From Oscheius dolichura (taxonomy: Eukaryota > Nematoda > Chromadorea > Rhabditida > Rhabditidae): a stretch of 64,000 bases of DNA. Within the stretch, counting starts at the first letter, position 1. Each line of letters starts with the position of its first letter. Location of the stretch: NCBI GenBank assembly GCA_932521035.1, contig OW051492.1, forward strand, positions 3,348,001 to 3,412,000, read 5' to 3'. The translations under genes and the position numbers were made by a program. A model generated the notes under the pieces. That model saw only the letters and a program-made list of their open reading frames with translations, was not told the origin of the DNA and did no database searches. Shown piece after piece: positions 12,647 to 22,694 of the stretch.

Positions 12647-14720
12647 TTAACGCGGATTGTATTGGGGCATATAGACATGGGGAGGACAGGTCCGGTCCAG
12701 ATATTTGAGACTCTCTTCGATGACGGCCCGGGCCGACTGCAACACGGACAACATGGCCACTCCTCCGAAGCCGTGGGTCATCTGGAAACGTGGCTCTTTT
12801 GTAATAATTCTAGAAATCTGCTTGCTGTCCCCTATTTATTTGAGCAATCACGGTTATTGCCGGCGAATTTTGTAAACATGGCCCTGAACTTTGGCCCAAG
12901 GCAGCCCTGAAGCTCCTGCCATCCTTTAGAACTACCGGGAAAAGGCTCTTGTGGTAACAATATTGAGGATGGCCGAGAGATGACGGCGACAATTATATTC
13001 ATCCGAGGATTAGCCGAGAGGACACTTTCCCGGCTTTCTAATAGAGTTAATTGGAGCCGTATTGACCGTCTATAATCAATCTAGGAAACAACGAGCATGG
13101 TGAAGCCTTTATCTTGGCCTGACTCGTATTACTTTTCTCTTAGGCCCGAAGAAATCCACCACCACTTGTTTCTTTTGGCGCAGAGGAGACGGCCGCCACC
13201 GGCAAAGAAATGTTATGGTCAAGCAATAGCCACTTCTACTCCCAGTGACTTGTCTTCTTGCCGGTTAATACACACCAAGGTGTACGTTTCTTTGTGGCGG
13301 GACCAGTCCTTCCCGAGTTCCTTGACGAGTTAGTGACAGGCCGCAGACTGACAGAGAATTACCTCTTGACAGGCTACTCGGACAGCAAAACACTGTCAGC
13401 TAGGAAGTGGGGGATCAACGGGAGTGTCCGTTGAGAAAGGAATGCAAGGGAAAGGGAAAGGACAATGCCCATCCACTAGGGGGAAGGCTACTGTGGAGGA
13501 TATTGTTGGCTTTGCTCATGTTCCACTGACTCCTGTCCTGTTATTTAAACCCCTACCAACCTAATACCCTTTTCCAAAAATAGAAAATCGTCTCTCCGAC
13601 TTACCAATGTAAAATGGCTCAAATGTTGTTGAATTGACGGATCGAGAAGGGGCGTTGCCCGCGGGGCACCAATAAACGGCGTCAGGGGGGTTCTGTCGGC
13701 TCCGATAAGGTCACACAATTCCGTCAGGACTTTTCTAAACTTTTTGGATAGATCGGAAAGAAGTATAAAAACTTCGAATGTTCCAGGATGACTCGTCTCT
13801 TCACCGGGTCCCTGTCGATGACGAGATTAGCCTTGGTCAGGTAGATGCCGATATCCCGGGCGTGGAATTCCTTCTCACAGACCATGGCAAAGTCCTTCGC
13901 CATATGGACCTAAACTGTTTCCTTCACTCATTGACAAAGTCTCCTCACGGCTTCCTCCTCGACTAAAGCTGTCCAAGCCGTGACATTGGCCTGCTTCCTC
14001 CTGCCCGCGGGCAGTGTCAGTCCAATCCGTTTCAGCGAATCTCGTAACGTCTTCCCGCCGTCTTTACTCTTTGCTCTGAAACTCTTCCAACATAATTAAT
14101 TTCGGCCCTAATGAGCTTACTTTCTCAAAATGCCGCCGAGAAGGGACGCGTTCAAACATTCGGGGGCACTGATACGGCGCTGAATCTCGCCCACCGTTAC
14201 CCGGTACTTGGTGGTACTGCTGAGGAGGGAGGTACGACCGGGGACGGTGCAGTAAACTTCGCGGGGATCGATAGGGCAGAAGGACGAGTCGCCGAAGAGC
14301 AGGATCGGCATCTCCACCTTTCGCAGACCTGGTAGTCAAGTGTAGAGCTATTTTCATGGCACGGCTTCGATAGCCGGGCATAGTGTACCATTCTTTGGGA
14401 CTGGATGGCCAGAAGAGAAAAGGGAGGACACCACTCACCGTCCATATCCTCCGGCCCCGTTGACTCCTGGGGAAATGGCATCTGCTGGAAGTCTCCTCTA
14501 TAGAACTGCGGTCCCCCGCATTGTGGATTGTAGCCGTGATCGTAGCCGACAAATTGGGGAGGAGGCCGAAAGTCGCACTGAATTGTCTTGTTCATCCTCC
14601 TGCTCAATAAAAGGGCCCTACCTGGAACTGTTGTGGCCGGAACATGGTGCCCTCCTGCTCATCCTCTCCGCGTAGGTCTTCTTCTTCGGTATCCTTCTTG
14701 GGGCAGAACATTTGAGCCAT
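12647..14720 (-). CDS. TFAP2 homolog: AP-2 family transcription factor
   Basis: DNA-binding regulator with the AP-2 helix-span-helix domain. Seven minus-strand exons join in phase to 319 codons: 14720-14622, 14577-14439, 14328-14121, 14075-13949, 13909-13793, 13739-13605 and 12781-12647. The N-terminal part is short, with a Pro/Gln/Tyr-rich stretch. The conserved core begins with [19 protein letters not shown] and [19 protein letters not shown], then [16 protein letters not shown] and [14 protein letters not shown]. The dimerisation region includes [17 protein letters not shown] and [11 protein letters not shown], and the last exon gives [18 protein letters not shown]. The final intron is unusually long for this window (about 820 bp). 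An upstream 5' exon cannot be excluded. Compared with vertebrate AP-2, the N-terminal transactivation part is much reduced. C. elegans has several members (aptf genes). Confidence 0.93.
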
Positions 14721-15013
14721 TTTAGAGAGAAAAATAAGGAGAGGAGAGGCTGTTTGTCCAATCCACGCGGGTAAGAGCTCTACGGTGCCAAATTATTACT
14801 CTTAATCAAATTCGGCAGCGCTTCGGCTGAGTGCCCGGATAAGCATAAGACGGCGCAGATTGCTCACACAGGGATTACGGTAGCCGAAGGGGAGGACGAC
14901 AACGAAGACGAGAGTATAAAAACAATATTATGAGTTTTTAAGGAGAAGGGGAAGGGGCGGATGGCGGTTGATTAGACCGAATAAGTAACCAAAAAGGAGA
15001 GCGCAGTAAATCT

Positions 15014-15338
15014 TCATTCTCTAGTCTTCAGGTAGATTCCCGCAGATAGCATGGACAGCGGGAGGAGAACAGCCAGAAGGAGGATCGACGTCAGGTACCG
15101 GCAGGGGGTGTCGCAGCGGATAATGGCCTTCCCTGAATTGTTTTGGTGTAATGGGTAATTTTTGGATCTCCCCAATCAGAAAAATAATAAATGGAAGGTA
15201 TGTACCTTTCGTTGACTCATTTTGATCCACGGAGGATTCCTGCTCCAGGGGCTGCTCCTCCTCGACGCTTGGAGGAGTCTTCTTCTTCCGTAGACCAAGA
15301 AGACGAAGAAAGTTACAACCATCTGTTCCGTTGTCCAT
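15014..15338 (-). CDS. Small single-pass membrane protein
   Basis: Two exons, 15338-15206 and 15132-15014, join in phase to 83 codons. The N-terminal half is hydrophilic and acidic (VEEEQPLEQESSVDQNES). The second exon begins GKAIIRCDTPCRYLTS, followed by a 20-residue hydrophobic helix (ILLLAVLLPLSMLSAG) and a short basic tail IYLKTRE. The predicted orientation is N-in or N-out; there is no signal peptide. I do not recognise the family. It lies 293 bp upstream of AP-2 on the same strand. The reading frame of exon 1 was chosen because it alone splices into the membrane helix. Confidence 0.6.
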
Positions 15339-15720
15339 CCTCCTCTCCTCGACAAAGTGATATCATTGGTACACAAACAGAAAAGAACATTTTATCGTTT
15401 CTTTTATTCAAAGCGTGGCATTGCCCGTTTCCTGCAAATGTAGAGTCTCATTGTGTGGGGGTGGCTTCCCTGCTTCGATTGGAAAGGTAGCTCCACGGAA
15501 TATTCTTATCAGGATCAGTTTATTGGTAGAAGTAATGACTCATAGAAGATAGTTGAAGGCATCTTCAGTGCTTTCCGTTGGAAAGAGAAGGAATGACAGT
15601 CGATATAAGCCGACTTATCAGCCTCTTCGGTTTGTTTTTCTTCCAGGCTGCGCCAGGGTTCATCTTATCTTTCCTATTGACAGCTGTCTTTTCTTCTGTT
15701 TTGTAGATTTTGGGTCACGT

Positions 15721-16362
15721 ATGGATCAAGCTACTCAAACGGACGATGCCGACCTTTCCCCGTCAAATCCCGAAGGCCCTCCTCCTCCTGGTGCTAATCT
15801 CCCAAATCCTGAATATCCCACTGACGAACTTCCAAACGCTGGTCATCCCAAGGGCGATCAACCAAAGGATGTCCCCGATGCTGCTTTCAATCCTCCCGGT
15901 TCTGGTTCCCGACCCAGTGATTCAAATTCAAATAAGAAAAAGGTGGTCTTCCGAATTCGTCCAATAGAAACTCTTTTCCAGAAGGCCTTCATTGTGGGTG
16001 GCATCGTTGCAGGGTCCATAGTGACAGCCGTTGGAGTAGCTGTAGCTGCACCCGTAGCCATCCCCGCGGCTGTCGCTGCACTGGGTTTCGAAGCCGGTGG
16101 AATAGTGGCCGGTAGTACGGCCGCTTCTCTGATGAGTCTCGGAGGAGGTGAGAGTTATCGCCTTTTTAGAGAAATCATCCTTTTTCTAGGAGTGACACCA
16201 GTTGTCGTGTCTGTCATGCAGAGTATTGGAGCCACTGGGCTGATATCCGGAACAACGGCAGCTGGAGCAGGAGCCGCCGGTGGCGGGATCTTCGCTGGAG
16301 TGTCCGCTACTTTCCTAGCGATAGTCAAGAAGAAGGCTCACAAAGCAACACAAACTGATTGA
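15721..16362 (+). CDS. ISG12-A1: ISG12/IFI6-IFI27-like protein
   Basis: Small hydrophobic protein of the ISG12 (IFI6/IFI27) type. Exons are 15721-16147 and 16190-16362; the 42-bp intron is a multiple of three and open, so retention would add 14 residues. Spliced length is 199 aa. The N-terminal 85 residues are Pro/Asn/Asp-rich, then comes a basic patch (NKKKVVFRIRP). The ISG12 core follows: GGIVAGSIVTAVGVAVAAP, ALGFEAGGIVAGSTAASLM, SLGGG at the exon junction, then SVMQSIGATGLISGTTAAG. Vertebrate relatives sit in mitochondrial, ER or nuclear membranes and influence apoptosis and antiviral states; no such role can be read here. Both ends carry TQT motifs (QATQTD near residue 3, KATQTD at the terminus). 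The upstream leader resembles that of A2. Confidence 0.82.
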   Translation: MDQATQTDDADLSPSNPEGPPPPGANLPNPEYPTDELPNAGHPKGDQPKDVPDAAFNPPGSGSRPSDSNSNKKKVVFRIRPIETLFQKAFIVGGIVAGSIVTAVGVAVAAPVAIPAAVAALGFEAGGIVAGSTAASLMSLGGGESYRLFREIILFLGVTPVVVSVMQSIGATGLISGTTAAGAGAAGGGIFAGVSATFLAIVKKKAHKATQTD

Positions 16363-16496
16363 AAGGTCCAAAGCGTATTGCAATTGTAAAATAAAGGTAA
16401 CGCGGCGTTTGATTTTCGGGTCTACCTAGTCGCTTGCTTATCCATTGTGCTTTATTCTCTTATTGGCTAAAGTTTCGATTTCTATCCAATAGAATC

Positions 16497-16764
16497 ATGT
16501 CCAAATTCATCCAGCCCGTCCGGATTCGAGCGCGCCAGTCCATCCTGAGGGTCCACCCACCCCCGGGTGCCTGGTTGATGGCCCTTGGACAAGGTGAGAT
16601 TCATTTCAATTCCATTGAAACCGTTTTATCTAGGAGTGACCCCAGTTGCCGTGTCTGCCATGCAGAGTGTCGGAGCTATTGGGCTGATTTCTACTGCAAC
16701 GGCAGCTGTAACAGGAGCAGCGGCCGCAGGAGTCACCGCTGTTACTATGATGGTGAAGAATTAA
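16497..16764 (+). CDS. ISG12-A1': truncated ISG12-like copy
   Basis: Exons 16497-16593 and 16634-16764 join in phase to 75 codons. The second exon is a clear ISG12 second half (GVTPVAVSAMQSVGAIGL, then an Ala-rich tail). The first exon keeps only the end of the usual first half (GAWLMALGQ) behind a basic segment (IQPVRIRARQSILRV). The hydrophobic first half of the ISG12 core is missing. It may be a relic rather than a working gene; no stop or frameshift is seen within it. Confidence 0.5.
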
Positions 16765-17113
16765 GAGAAAAAGGCCGACAAATCTGCAAAAAAGGATTGA
16801 ACCGTTTCAGTTTACCCAGGGAACAAGCGAAGCTGGGAAAGAGGTGTTCTCTCTAGCTGAAAGAGCGTCTTCCCTTCATCTTCCTGATCCGCCTATTCAG
16901 CCACGATTCTCTGGGTTAATATTGTCATATAAAAACAATGAATACTGAGAATAAAAGGACCGTTTCCATTAAAATAAGGGGGTAAACTGAGTCATAACAA
17001 TTGATATAGTCCAACTTATCAGCTCCTTCACCTTGTTCTCCTCCCAGACCCCGCGTCTCCTATCTTCTCTATTGACAGCTCTTTCCCGATAGTTTCCAGC
17101 GTCCATTTCAGGT

Positions 17114-17667
17114 ATGGATCGAGTACTCAAAGGGACGAAGATCTCAGATTTTCTGTAGACGATCTTCTTATAAATGGGACACCTGGCGCTTCCAATCCTT
17201 CTAGTTCGAAATCAGACAAGAAAAAGGCACCTTGTCCTATTTTTCCCATTGAAATAGGCTCCTTCCTGAAGGTCCTAGTTGTGGGTGGCATCGTTGCAGG
17301 GTCCATAGTGACAGCCGTTGGAGTAGCTGTAGCTGCATCCGTAGCCATCCCCGCGGCTGTCACTGCACTGGGTTTTGAAGCCGGTGGAATAGTGGCCGGT
17401 AGTACGGCCGCTTCTCTGATGAGTCTCGGAGGAGGTGAGAGTTATCGCCTTTTTAGAGAAATCATCCTTTTTCTAGGAGTGACACCAGTCGCAGTCTCCG
17501 TCCTCTAGAGTATTGGAGCCACTGAGCTGATATCCGGAACAACGGCAGCTGGAGCCGGGGTAGCGGCCGGAGCAGTAACCGTTGCAGTTGTGGTAGTCAA
17601 AAACAGGAAGAACACGACCGATAAATCAACTCAAACTGACTGTACGCATGCATCATCAAAGATTTAA
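17114..17667 (+). pseudogene. ISG12-A2: disabled ISG12-like copy
   Basis: Tandem duplicate of A1 with the same two-exon plan (intron 17435-17476, identical in length to that of A1). Two lesions are visible. One base is missing near 17121 compared with A1, which throws the start ATG out of frame. In exon 2 the codon equivalent to the conserved Gln of the LQSIGATG motif is TAG (17506-17508). The rest of the core is almost identical to A1, and the end still encodes DKSTQTD before reading on to a later stop. The recent sequence state suggests a young pseudogene or an assembly error; the two lesions together favour a pseudogene. Confidence 0.72.
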
Positions 17668-18364
17668 AACTTTTTCACTACTCATTCTCGGGATGATTGA
17701 TTAAAATACCAAAGTAGTTATCCATATTGTTCAATAAATATTCGCTTTGCTTTCTTTTTGGCCGTTATCGCGCCCTCTCAGGTGACTGACTGATAAAAAC
17801 GACCTTTTATAGAGGCGACCGAACGGAGTTCCCGTTCTATTTTCCTGCACCAGTCTATCGATTCAAGTACTCCTTGTTGGATACTCTGCCGTCCTCCCTT
17901 TTTCCCGTTATCACCACAAACACTCCATATCGATATGTCATCAAAGCACACACAGTCACTTTTGCTTGTCCTGTCCATCGAATTTCTCTTTCCTTTGTAA
18001 ACGTCATCCACTGCTCTTTATTTTCTAGTTCATTTTCTGTTTGGACTAGTATGCCTCCGGCGGCCTTTGGCCGCGTTGGGATTAGTTTATTTCGGTCGAG
18101 AAAGAGTTGGCCGTCGAAAAAGGTCAGACGGTCAAACCTTTCTGCTTCTCTCTTATTTGACCTGTCAATCTGAACAAACGACAGGTCTTACAGACAGACA
18201 GACCCACAGAGATCTGCCTATTATTAGGATAGGATATTTGTTTCTTTGGATTCTAGATAAAGACTTTTTTTTGCTCATTTAGACAGTCCTCAGCTTGTCT
18301 GCCAACAGATAACCGTCAGGCCGTCCACCTACTGTAAACTCCTTCTCCCCATCCTCGAAACAAA

Positions 18365-19290
18365 ATGGCCGTAAAGGGGATCGTCTTCTTCCGTCTAATT
18401 TAAAATTTTAGTCTGTACTAGCTGCCGTCGGAGCCACCATGAGTGGAGCGATCTCCTCTGCTGTTATTCCCGCTTCCGTCGGAGTAGATTGACTTGTTTC
18501 TTCCTTTTCAAACAGTTACAGGCAACTCTAACCGCAGCCGGGGCTGGTCTAGGTGCTGCTGGAGCAGGTATCGGAGCCGCTATGGGAGCGGCCGGAGGTT
18601 CCATCGGGGCAGCCATCCCCGCCGCCGGTGCCGCCATTGGGGCTGCCCTTCCCGTCACTGTCGGGGTAGTCGCCCATTTTCTTCTTTTATAAGGGCCCTT
18701 TTAGTCAACTCTAGCAGCCGCTGGTGCCAGTATTGGAGCAGCAGGAGCCACTGCCGGAGCTGCCATTGGAGCTGCTCTCCCCGTCTCTGTTGGAGTATCA
18801 AGCATTATCCTTTTTTCTAAAACCTGGCTTTAGTCTACTCTAGCCGCAGCTGGAGCCGGCCTCGGGACAGCTGGAGCTGCCATCGGAGCCGCTCTTCCCG
18901 CCTCTGCAGGAGTCGTAAGAAATATCCTCTTACTTCCATTATAACATTCCAATGTAGACAGCATTAACTGCTGCAGGAGTTGGTGTCGGAGTTGCTGTAG
19001 CCGCCCCTGTAGTCATCCCCGCCGCTGTTGGAGCCCTCGGCTTTGGAGCTGGTGGAATAGCCGCCGGTAGTACGGGTGCCTGGTTGATGAGTCTTGGCGC
19101 AGGTGACATCAATGTCGGAGAAAGGGATAGGCTTACAATTTTAGGAATGACTCCCGCCGCTGTCTCCGTCCTCCAGAGTATTGGAGCCACTGGGGTCATC
19201 TCCGGCTCGACTGCCGCAATCACTGGAACAATTGGAGCAGCGGCCGCCTCCGTCTCTAGTTGGGCCCCTGCTCTTCTAATATTGCTGTAA
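18365..19290 (+). CDS. ISG12-B: ISG12-like protein with Ala/Gly repeat exons
   Basis: Seven exons join in phase to 226 codons: 18365-18370, 18412-18483, 18522-18665, 18705-18794, 18834-18911, 18958-19102 and 19145-19290. Exon 1 is only two codons (Met-Ala). Exons 2-5 are symmetric phase-0 exons, each an Ala/Gly block with the pattern TLAAAGAxxGAA..IGAALPxxxG. Exons 6-7 are the ISG12 core: VAVAAPVVIPAAVGALGFG, GGIAAGSTGAWLMSLGAG, and MTPAAVSVLQSIGATGVI, ending SSWAPALLILL. The whole chain is hydrophobic and small-residue-rich, so a membrane protein is likely. An AATAAA lies just after the stop. Family assignment rests on the core; the repeat part has no counterpart that I know of. Confidence 0.82.
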
Positions 19291-19610
19291 ATGTTTGTAA
19301 AAGTGGAACAATAAATAAGTACGTCGTACAGATTTGTCATCGCTTATCTCCTCTCTGTCCGTCTCTGCTGTTTGTTTCTCTGGAGTCCAAAAGTTCCCAC
19401 CATTTTGACTGTATAACAGTGGCTCTATTGTTGTCCCTTCCTCTTCAGATCTGAAATAGCTAGGACATTTAACCGTATATCGTCTCCAAACCTTCATTTT
19501 CCTCCACAGTAACCCCTCCTCCAGGCGGTCTTTCGCCTCTCCGTCAGGGATAACTCTCTGGCTATCTGCCTACTCTAACCCTCGTCCTCCTCCCCATCCT
19601 CGTAACGAAA

Positions 19611-20654
19611 ATGACTGTAAGACAGCCTCCTCCTCCCCTCTAGTACACAGTTGCAGTCTCTGTTAGCTGCCTTTGGTGCCAAAATGAGCGGTGCCCTCTC
19701 CTCCACTCTTATTCCCGCTGTCGTTGGGGTATGTCGACCCCTTCAATTTAAAACAGTCGTCTGTCCTTTAGGCAAAGCTTACAGCTGCCGCAGCTAGCAT
19801 TGGATCAGCTATTGGAGCCGCTGGAACTTCCCTCGGAGCAGCCATCCCCGCAGCAGGAGCCGCCATTGGAGTGGCCATTCCCATTGCAAAAGCAGCCATT
19901 GGATCCTCCCTCGGCGCTGCTCTTCCCGCCGTGGGAGCAGCGATCGGAGCAGCCCTTCCCCCATATGTTGCTGTTAGTTATCTGTTTCTTTCTTTCTACA
20001 ATACGATTTAAGCCAATCATCGCAACTGCTGGCTCCTGCCTGGGAGCTGCCGGGGCTTCTCTGGGGTCGGCAATCCCCGCTGCCGGAGCAGCTATCGGAG
20101 CTACCCTGCCGTCTGTCGGGGTACGGTATTCCAATTTCTTTTCTGTTCTAAAAATCTTTTTAGTCAACGCTGGCAGCAGCCAGTATTGGAGCAGCAGCTG
20201 GTGTTGGAATAGGAATGGCAGGAGCTACCTTGGGGACAGCGGGAGCCGTCCTCGGCGCAGCCATTCCTATCTGTACCGGAGTCGTAAGTTTCTCTTCCAT
20301 CACCTCTCTATTATAAATTCTATTTCAGAAAGCGTTAGCTGCCGCGGGAGCAGGGATCGGAGCCGCTGTAGGGCAGCTGCCCTCGTGGTCATTCCAGCCG
20401 CCGCTGGAGTCCTTGGTTTGGGAACTGCCGGCCTCGCGGCTAGTAGTGTGGAAGCATGGTTAATGAGCCTTGGAGGAGGTAAGGTTGACATCAGTAAACC
20501 TCACAACCTCGTCTTAGGAGCGGCTCCTGCGGCTGTCTCCGTCTTGCAAGGCATTGGAGCCACTGGGCTCCTCTCGGGAACGATTACCGCAGCCGCTGGA
20601 GGTGGAGTCGCCTCCGCCTCCACTTGGGCACCAGCTCTTGCTGCCTTACTTTAA
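19611..20654 (+). CDS. ISG12-C: longer repeat-exon ISG12-like gene, frameshifted
   Basis: Paralogue of B with the same plan: two-codon exon 19611-19616 (Met-Thr), then 19651-19728, 19772-19972, 20013-20120, 20164-20280, 20329-20478 and 20518-20654. Exon 3 has expanded to 67 codons with several IGAA/IGVA units. In exon 6 the frame is open up to GIGAAVG (near 20371) and continues one base out of phase as AAALVVIPAAAGVLGLG. One missing G in a G-run explains this exactly. The rest of the core (SLGGG, then VSVLQGIGATGLLSG, and STWAPALAALL) is intact. Either a sequencing or assembly error or a fresh null allele. AATAAA-type signals follow the stop. Confidence 0.75.
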
Positions 20655-20846
20655 AAATAAAACAATCAATAAAGTCGTTTTCTCTTGGATATGATTTCGA
20701 AGTATTTACTCTAAAAGTTTTTCATTTTCAGTGTTCCTCCCTTACTCGAGGTCTACAAGATTAAGTGGCTTGCAGAGGGGATTTTCTGCAATCTGAAAGA
20801 CCTGGAGACAGACGAACAAATAAAGGAAGTTGTATAGACAAATTTA

Positions 20847-21475
20847 TTAGGCATGACTCTTCCGGTCACTGACGGTCTCGAGAGGATCCTTCATTTCTCC
20901 ATCAGCCGAGATCATGCCCATCAGTTTCTGGATGTAGTCGATCTGCTCCTCGGCCCTCGTGGCCTCCTCCGAGTCGTAGTCCGCCTTCTTGATCGATTCC
21001 TCCTCGACCTTCTTCATCTTCTTCACAGTCTCCTCGAGGAGTTTCTTCAGCGTCGTTTTCTCCATCGCGTTGATCAGACGAGTCCACTGACCAGCGGCTG
21101 CCTGCGACTCTTGAAGGGACAGGCGAATTCGTAGTACTTGATATCGGCCGTTTCCTTCATCTTCTCTCCTCCCGGCTCAACATTGCCCTCCCTGAATTCC
21201 AAATAATATGTGAAATTGGCGTGTCATTCCTTACAGTGCTCCATCCAGGCAGAGGACCAGGGGAAAGGAACATCGGCCACAATTGTTTTATTCGTTCCGG
21301 TCCAGAGGGTCCCATCACAGTAGAGGTTGAGGCGGAGGATGCTGTCCTTGATGCCGATGACCTTCACCATCAAGATGATGATCCAGAGCACCGTCGTCTC
21401 GGTCAGCTCTTCCTCGAAGAAATAGACAAAGTGTCCATCGTGTTCATTTACACGGTAGGGGATGCGGACGGCCAT
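20847..21475 (-). CDS. Uncharacterised charged protein, possibly broken
   Basis: Minus-strand coding is suggested by three consecutive segments with strong codon bias: MAVRIPYR to DVPFPW (21475 to about 21275), EGNVEPGGEKMKETADIKYY (about 21205 to 21130), and QESQAAAGQWTRLINAMEK running to the stop at 20847. The last segment is Lys/Glu-rich and likely coiled coil (ETVKKMKKVEEESIKKAD). Segment 1 can join segment 2 in phase through a weak GTCCTC donor. Segment 2 and segment 3 differ by one base near 21116 without a plausible intron, so a frameshift or sequence error is likely. I do not recognise the family. Confidence 0.4.
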
Positions 21476-21549
21476 CCGATTTGGGGAGAGATGGTGAATG
21501 ATTTTTAGGAAGAGAGCAGATCTACAGCTTTTGGGGCCCTGCCCTCTCA

Positions 21550-21757
21550 CAAGGGAACCTTTTAACTGTAAGGTGGCTTCGCGCGCTGAAACCTATACCA
21601 TTCGATAGACCGTCATGTTAAACGAAACGGAGTGCTGCCACGTACCACGAGCGGTTTGGCAGAAATAGAGAATGATTTCTGGGATAACTTTTGACGGTCT
21701 ATCGAATGGTATAGGTTTCGGCGCGCGAAGCCACCTTAAAGTTAAAAGGTTCCCTTG
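21550..21757. mobile_element. 208-bp MITE, same end family as 24473-25453
   Basis: Inverted repeats of about 66 bp make up most of this element. They begin CAAGGGAACCTTTTAACTGT and end CCCTTG, leaving a core of about 75 bp. The flanking trinucleotide TCA is present on both sides (21547-21549 and 21758-21760). The outer bases and the block GAAACCTATACC-TTCGA are shared with the 981-bp element at 24473-25453. No coding capacity. Confidence 0.85.
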
Positions 21758-21891
21758 TCAGGCCAGGTGATGAACCAGGACAGAGCCCCCGCCGAGAGGA
21801 TAAAATGGGCTATATTTCTCTCTCCGAGGGGATCCTATTTTCCATTTATTGAAGTATTGATCTTTCTGTGCTATTCTGACGACAAACAGAA

Positions 21892-22090
21892 GTTGATCGA
21901 CAGTTTTGTAACCTTATCGGGGACCGGAAATGGACTGATTACAAGGAAATCGGGGAGGGCGCCTATTTTTATGAGGATAACAGGAAAAAAGCCGTACTAC
22001 AGGCATTTGAGATGATTTATTCGACATTTCGAGAGAATTATTCGGAAAAAAAGGGCAGAAGAACCCGGCAGGAGCTCATTCCCCATTATA
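21892..22090 (+). other. Possible exon of unknown gene
   Basis: After an acceptor-like AAACAG the plus strand is open with coding-like composition (GDRKWTDYKEIGEGAYFYE, then a Lys/Arg-rich segment to HYKI). No partner exon or family was identified, and the frame runs on antisense to the Cys-rich gene at 22109-22463. Weak evidence only. Confidence 0.25.
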
Positions 22091-22108
22091 AAATCTCTCC
22101 TCCGCCTT

Positions 22109-22463
22109 CTAGCAGTCGTGGTCCTCCCAGAATGCACAGAATCCGCCGCAATAGTGCATCATCCAGATGGCTACTCCCAGTCCGGCCAATACGGACAACC
22201 AGCAACAGTTGCATCCGCCCCTGGCCCCCATGGATTGTCCTCTGGAGACCATGCGTGGTGTATTCCCTAGAGACAGACCAATTACCCAAAAAGGAATGAC
22301 ATTTACCGTAGCCGGTGCTTTGATACCGGGCTGCTAGACTGTCTCTTTCGATTCCTTCTGAACGGAAGCCCAGACAACAGATACAACACTTGATGAACAG
22401 GACCAGGACAAGAGTCGTGACGAGGCCCACACCTCCCGAGAGGATGACGCAATCCACACCCAT
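22109..22463 (-). CDS. Small Cys-rich two-pass membrane protein
   Basis: Exons 22463-22307 and 22239-22109 join in phase to 95 codons. The protein starts MGVDCVILSGGVGLVTTL, continues as a helix into a Cys cluster (KCCICCLGFR), has a short polar middle, then a second Cys-rich block (GGCNCCWLSVLAGLGVAIW) and ends with HYCGGFCAFWEDHDC. Two hydrophobic helices each carry juxtamembrane Cys pairs, a pattern that often means palmitoylation (inference). Family not recognised. Confidence 0.55.
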
Positions 22464-22555
22464 TTCCCTACAAAGGAGACGGAGATTAGATTCGGAAGTT
22501 AGGGATATGGCAGAGATATCATTCTTACTACCTCGGAAGAATAGAATTAACAATC

Positions 22556-22607
22556 TTTGGGAGCTGCCGGAGCAGCTATCGGAGCTGCCCTGCCGTCTGT
22601 CGGGGTA
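22556..22607 (+). pseudogene. Orphan Ala/Gly repeat exon fragment
   Basis: About 45 bp nearly identical to the end of exon 4 of ISG12-C (20070-20122), including the GTCGGGGTA donor region. It stands alone between the Cys-rich gene and ISG12-D, with no flanking repeat exons, and looks like a relic of cluster rearrangement. Confidence 0.6.
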
Positions 22608-22694
22608 ATATAAAAAGATAACAGAGAAAGGAAAGAGGACAACTGGCCATAATAAATGAGGAAAATCTATTTGAATTTTTCAGATGGAAGTCTA

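Noticed and set aside
15874-20491. Minus-strand ORFs opposite the ISG12 cluster (Pro/Ala/Thr-rich)
   Set aside because: They are antisense shadows of the Ala/Gly codons; the plus-strand (or for D minus-strand) family frames explain the openness.
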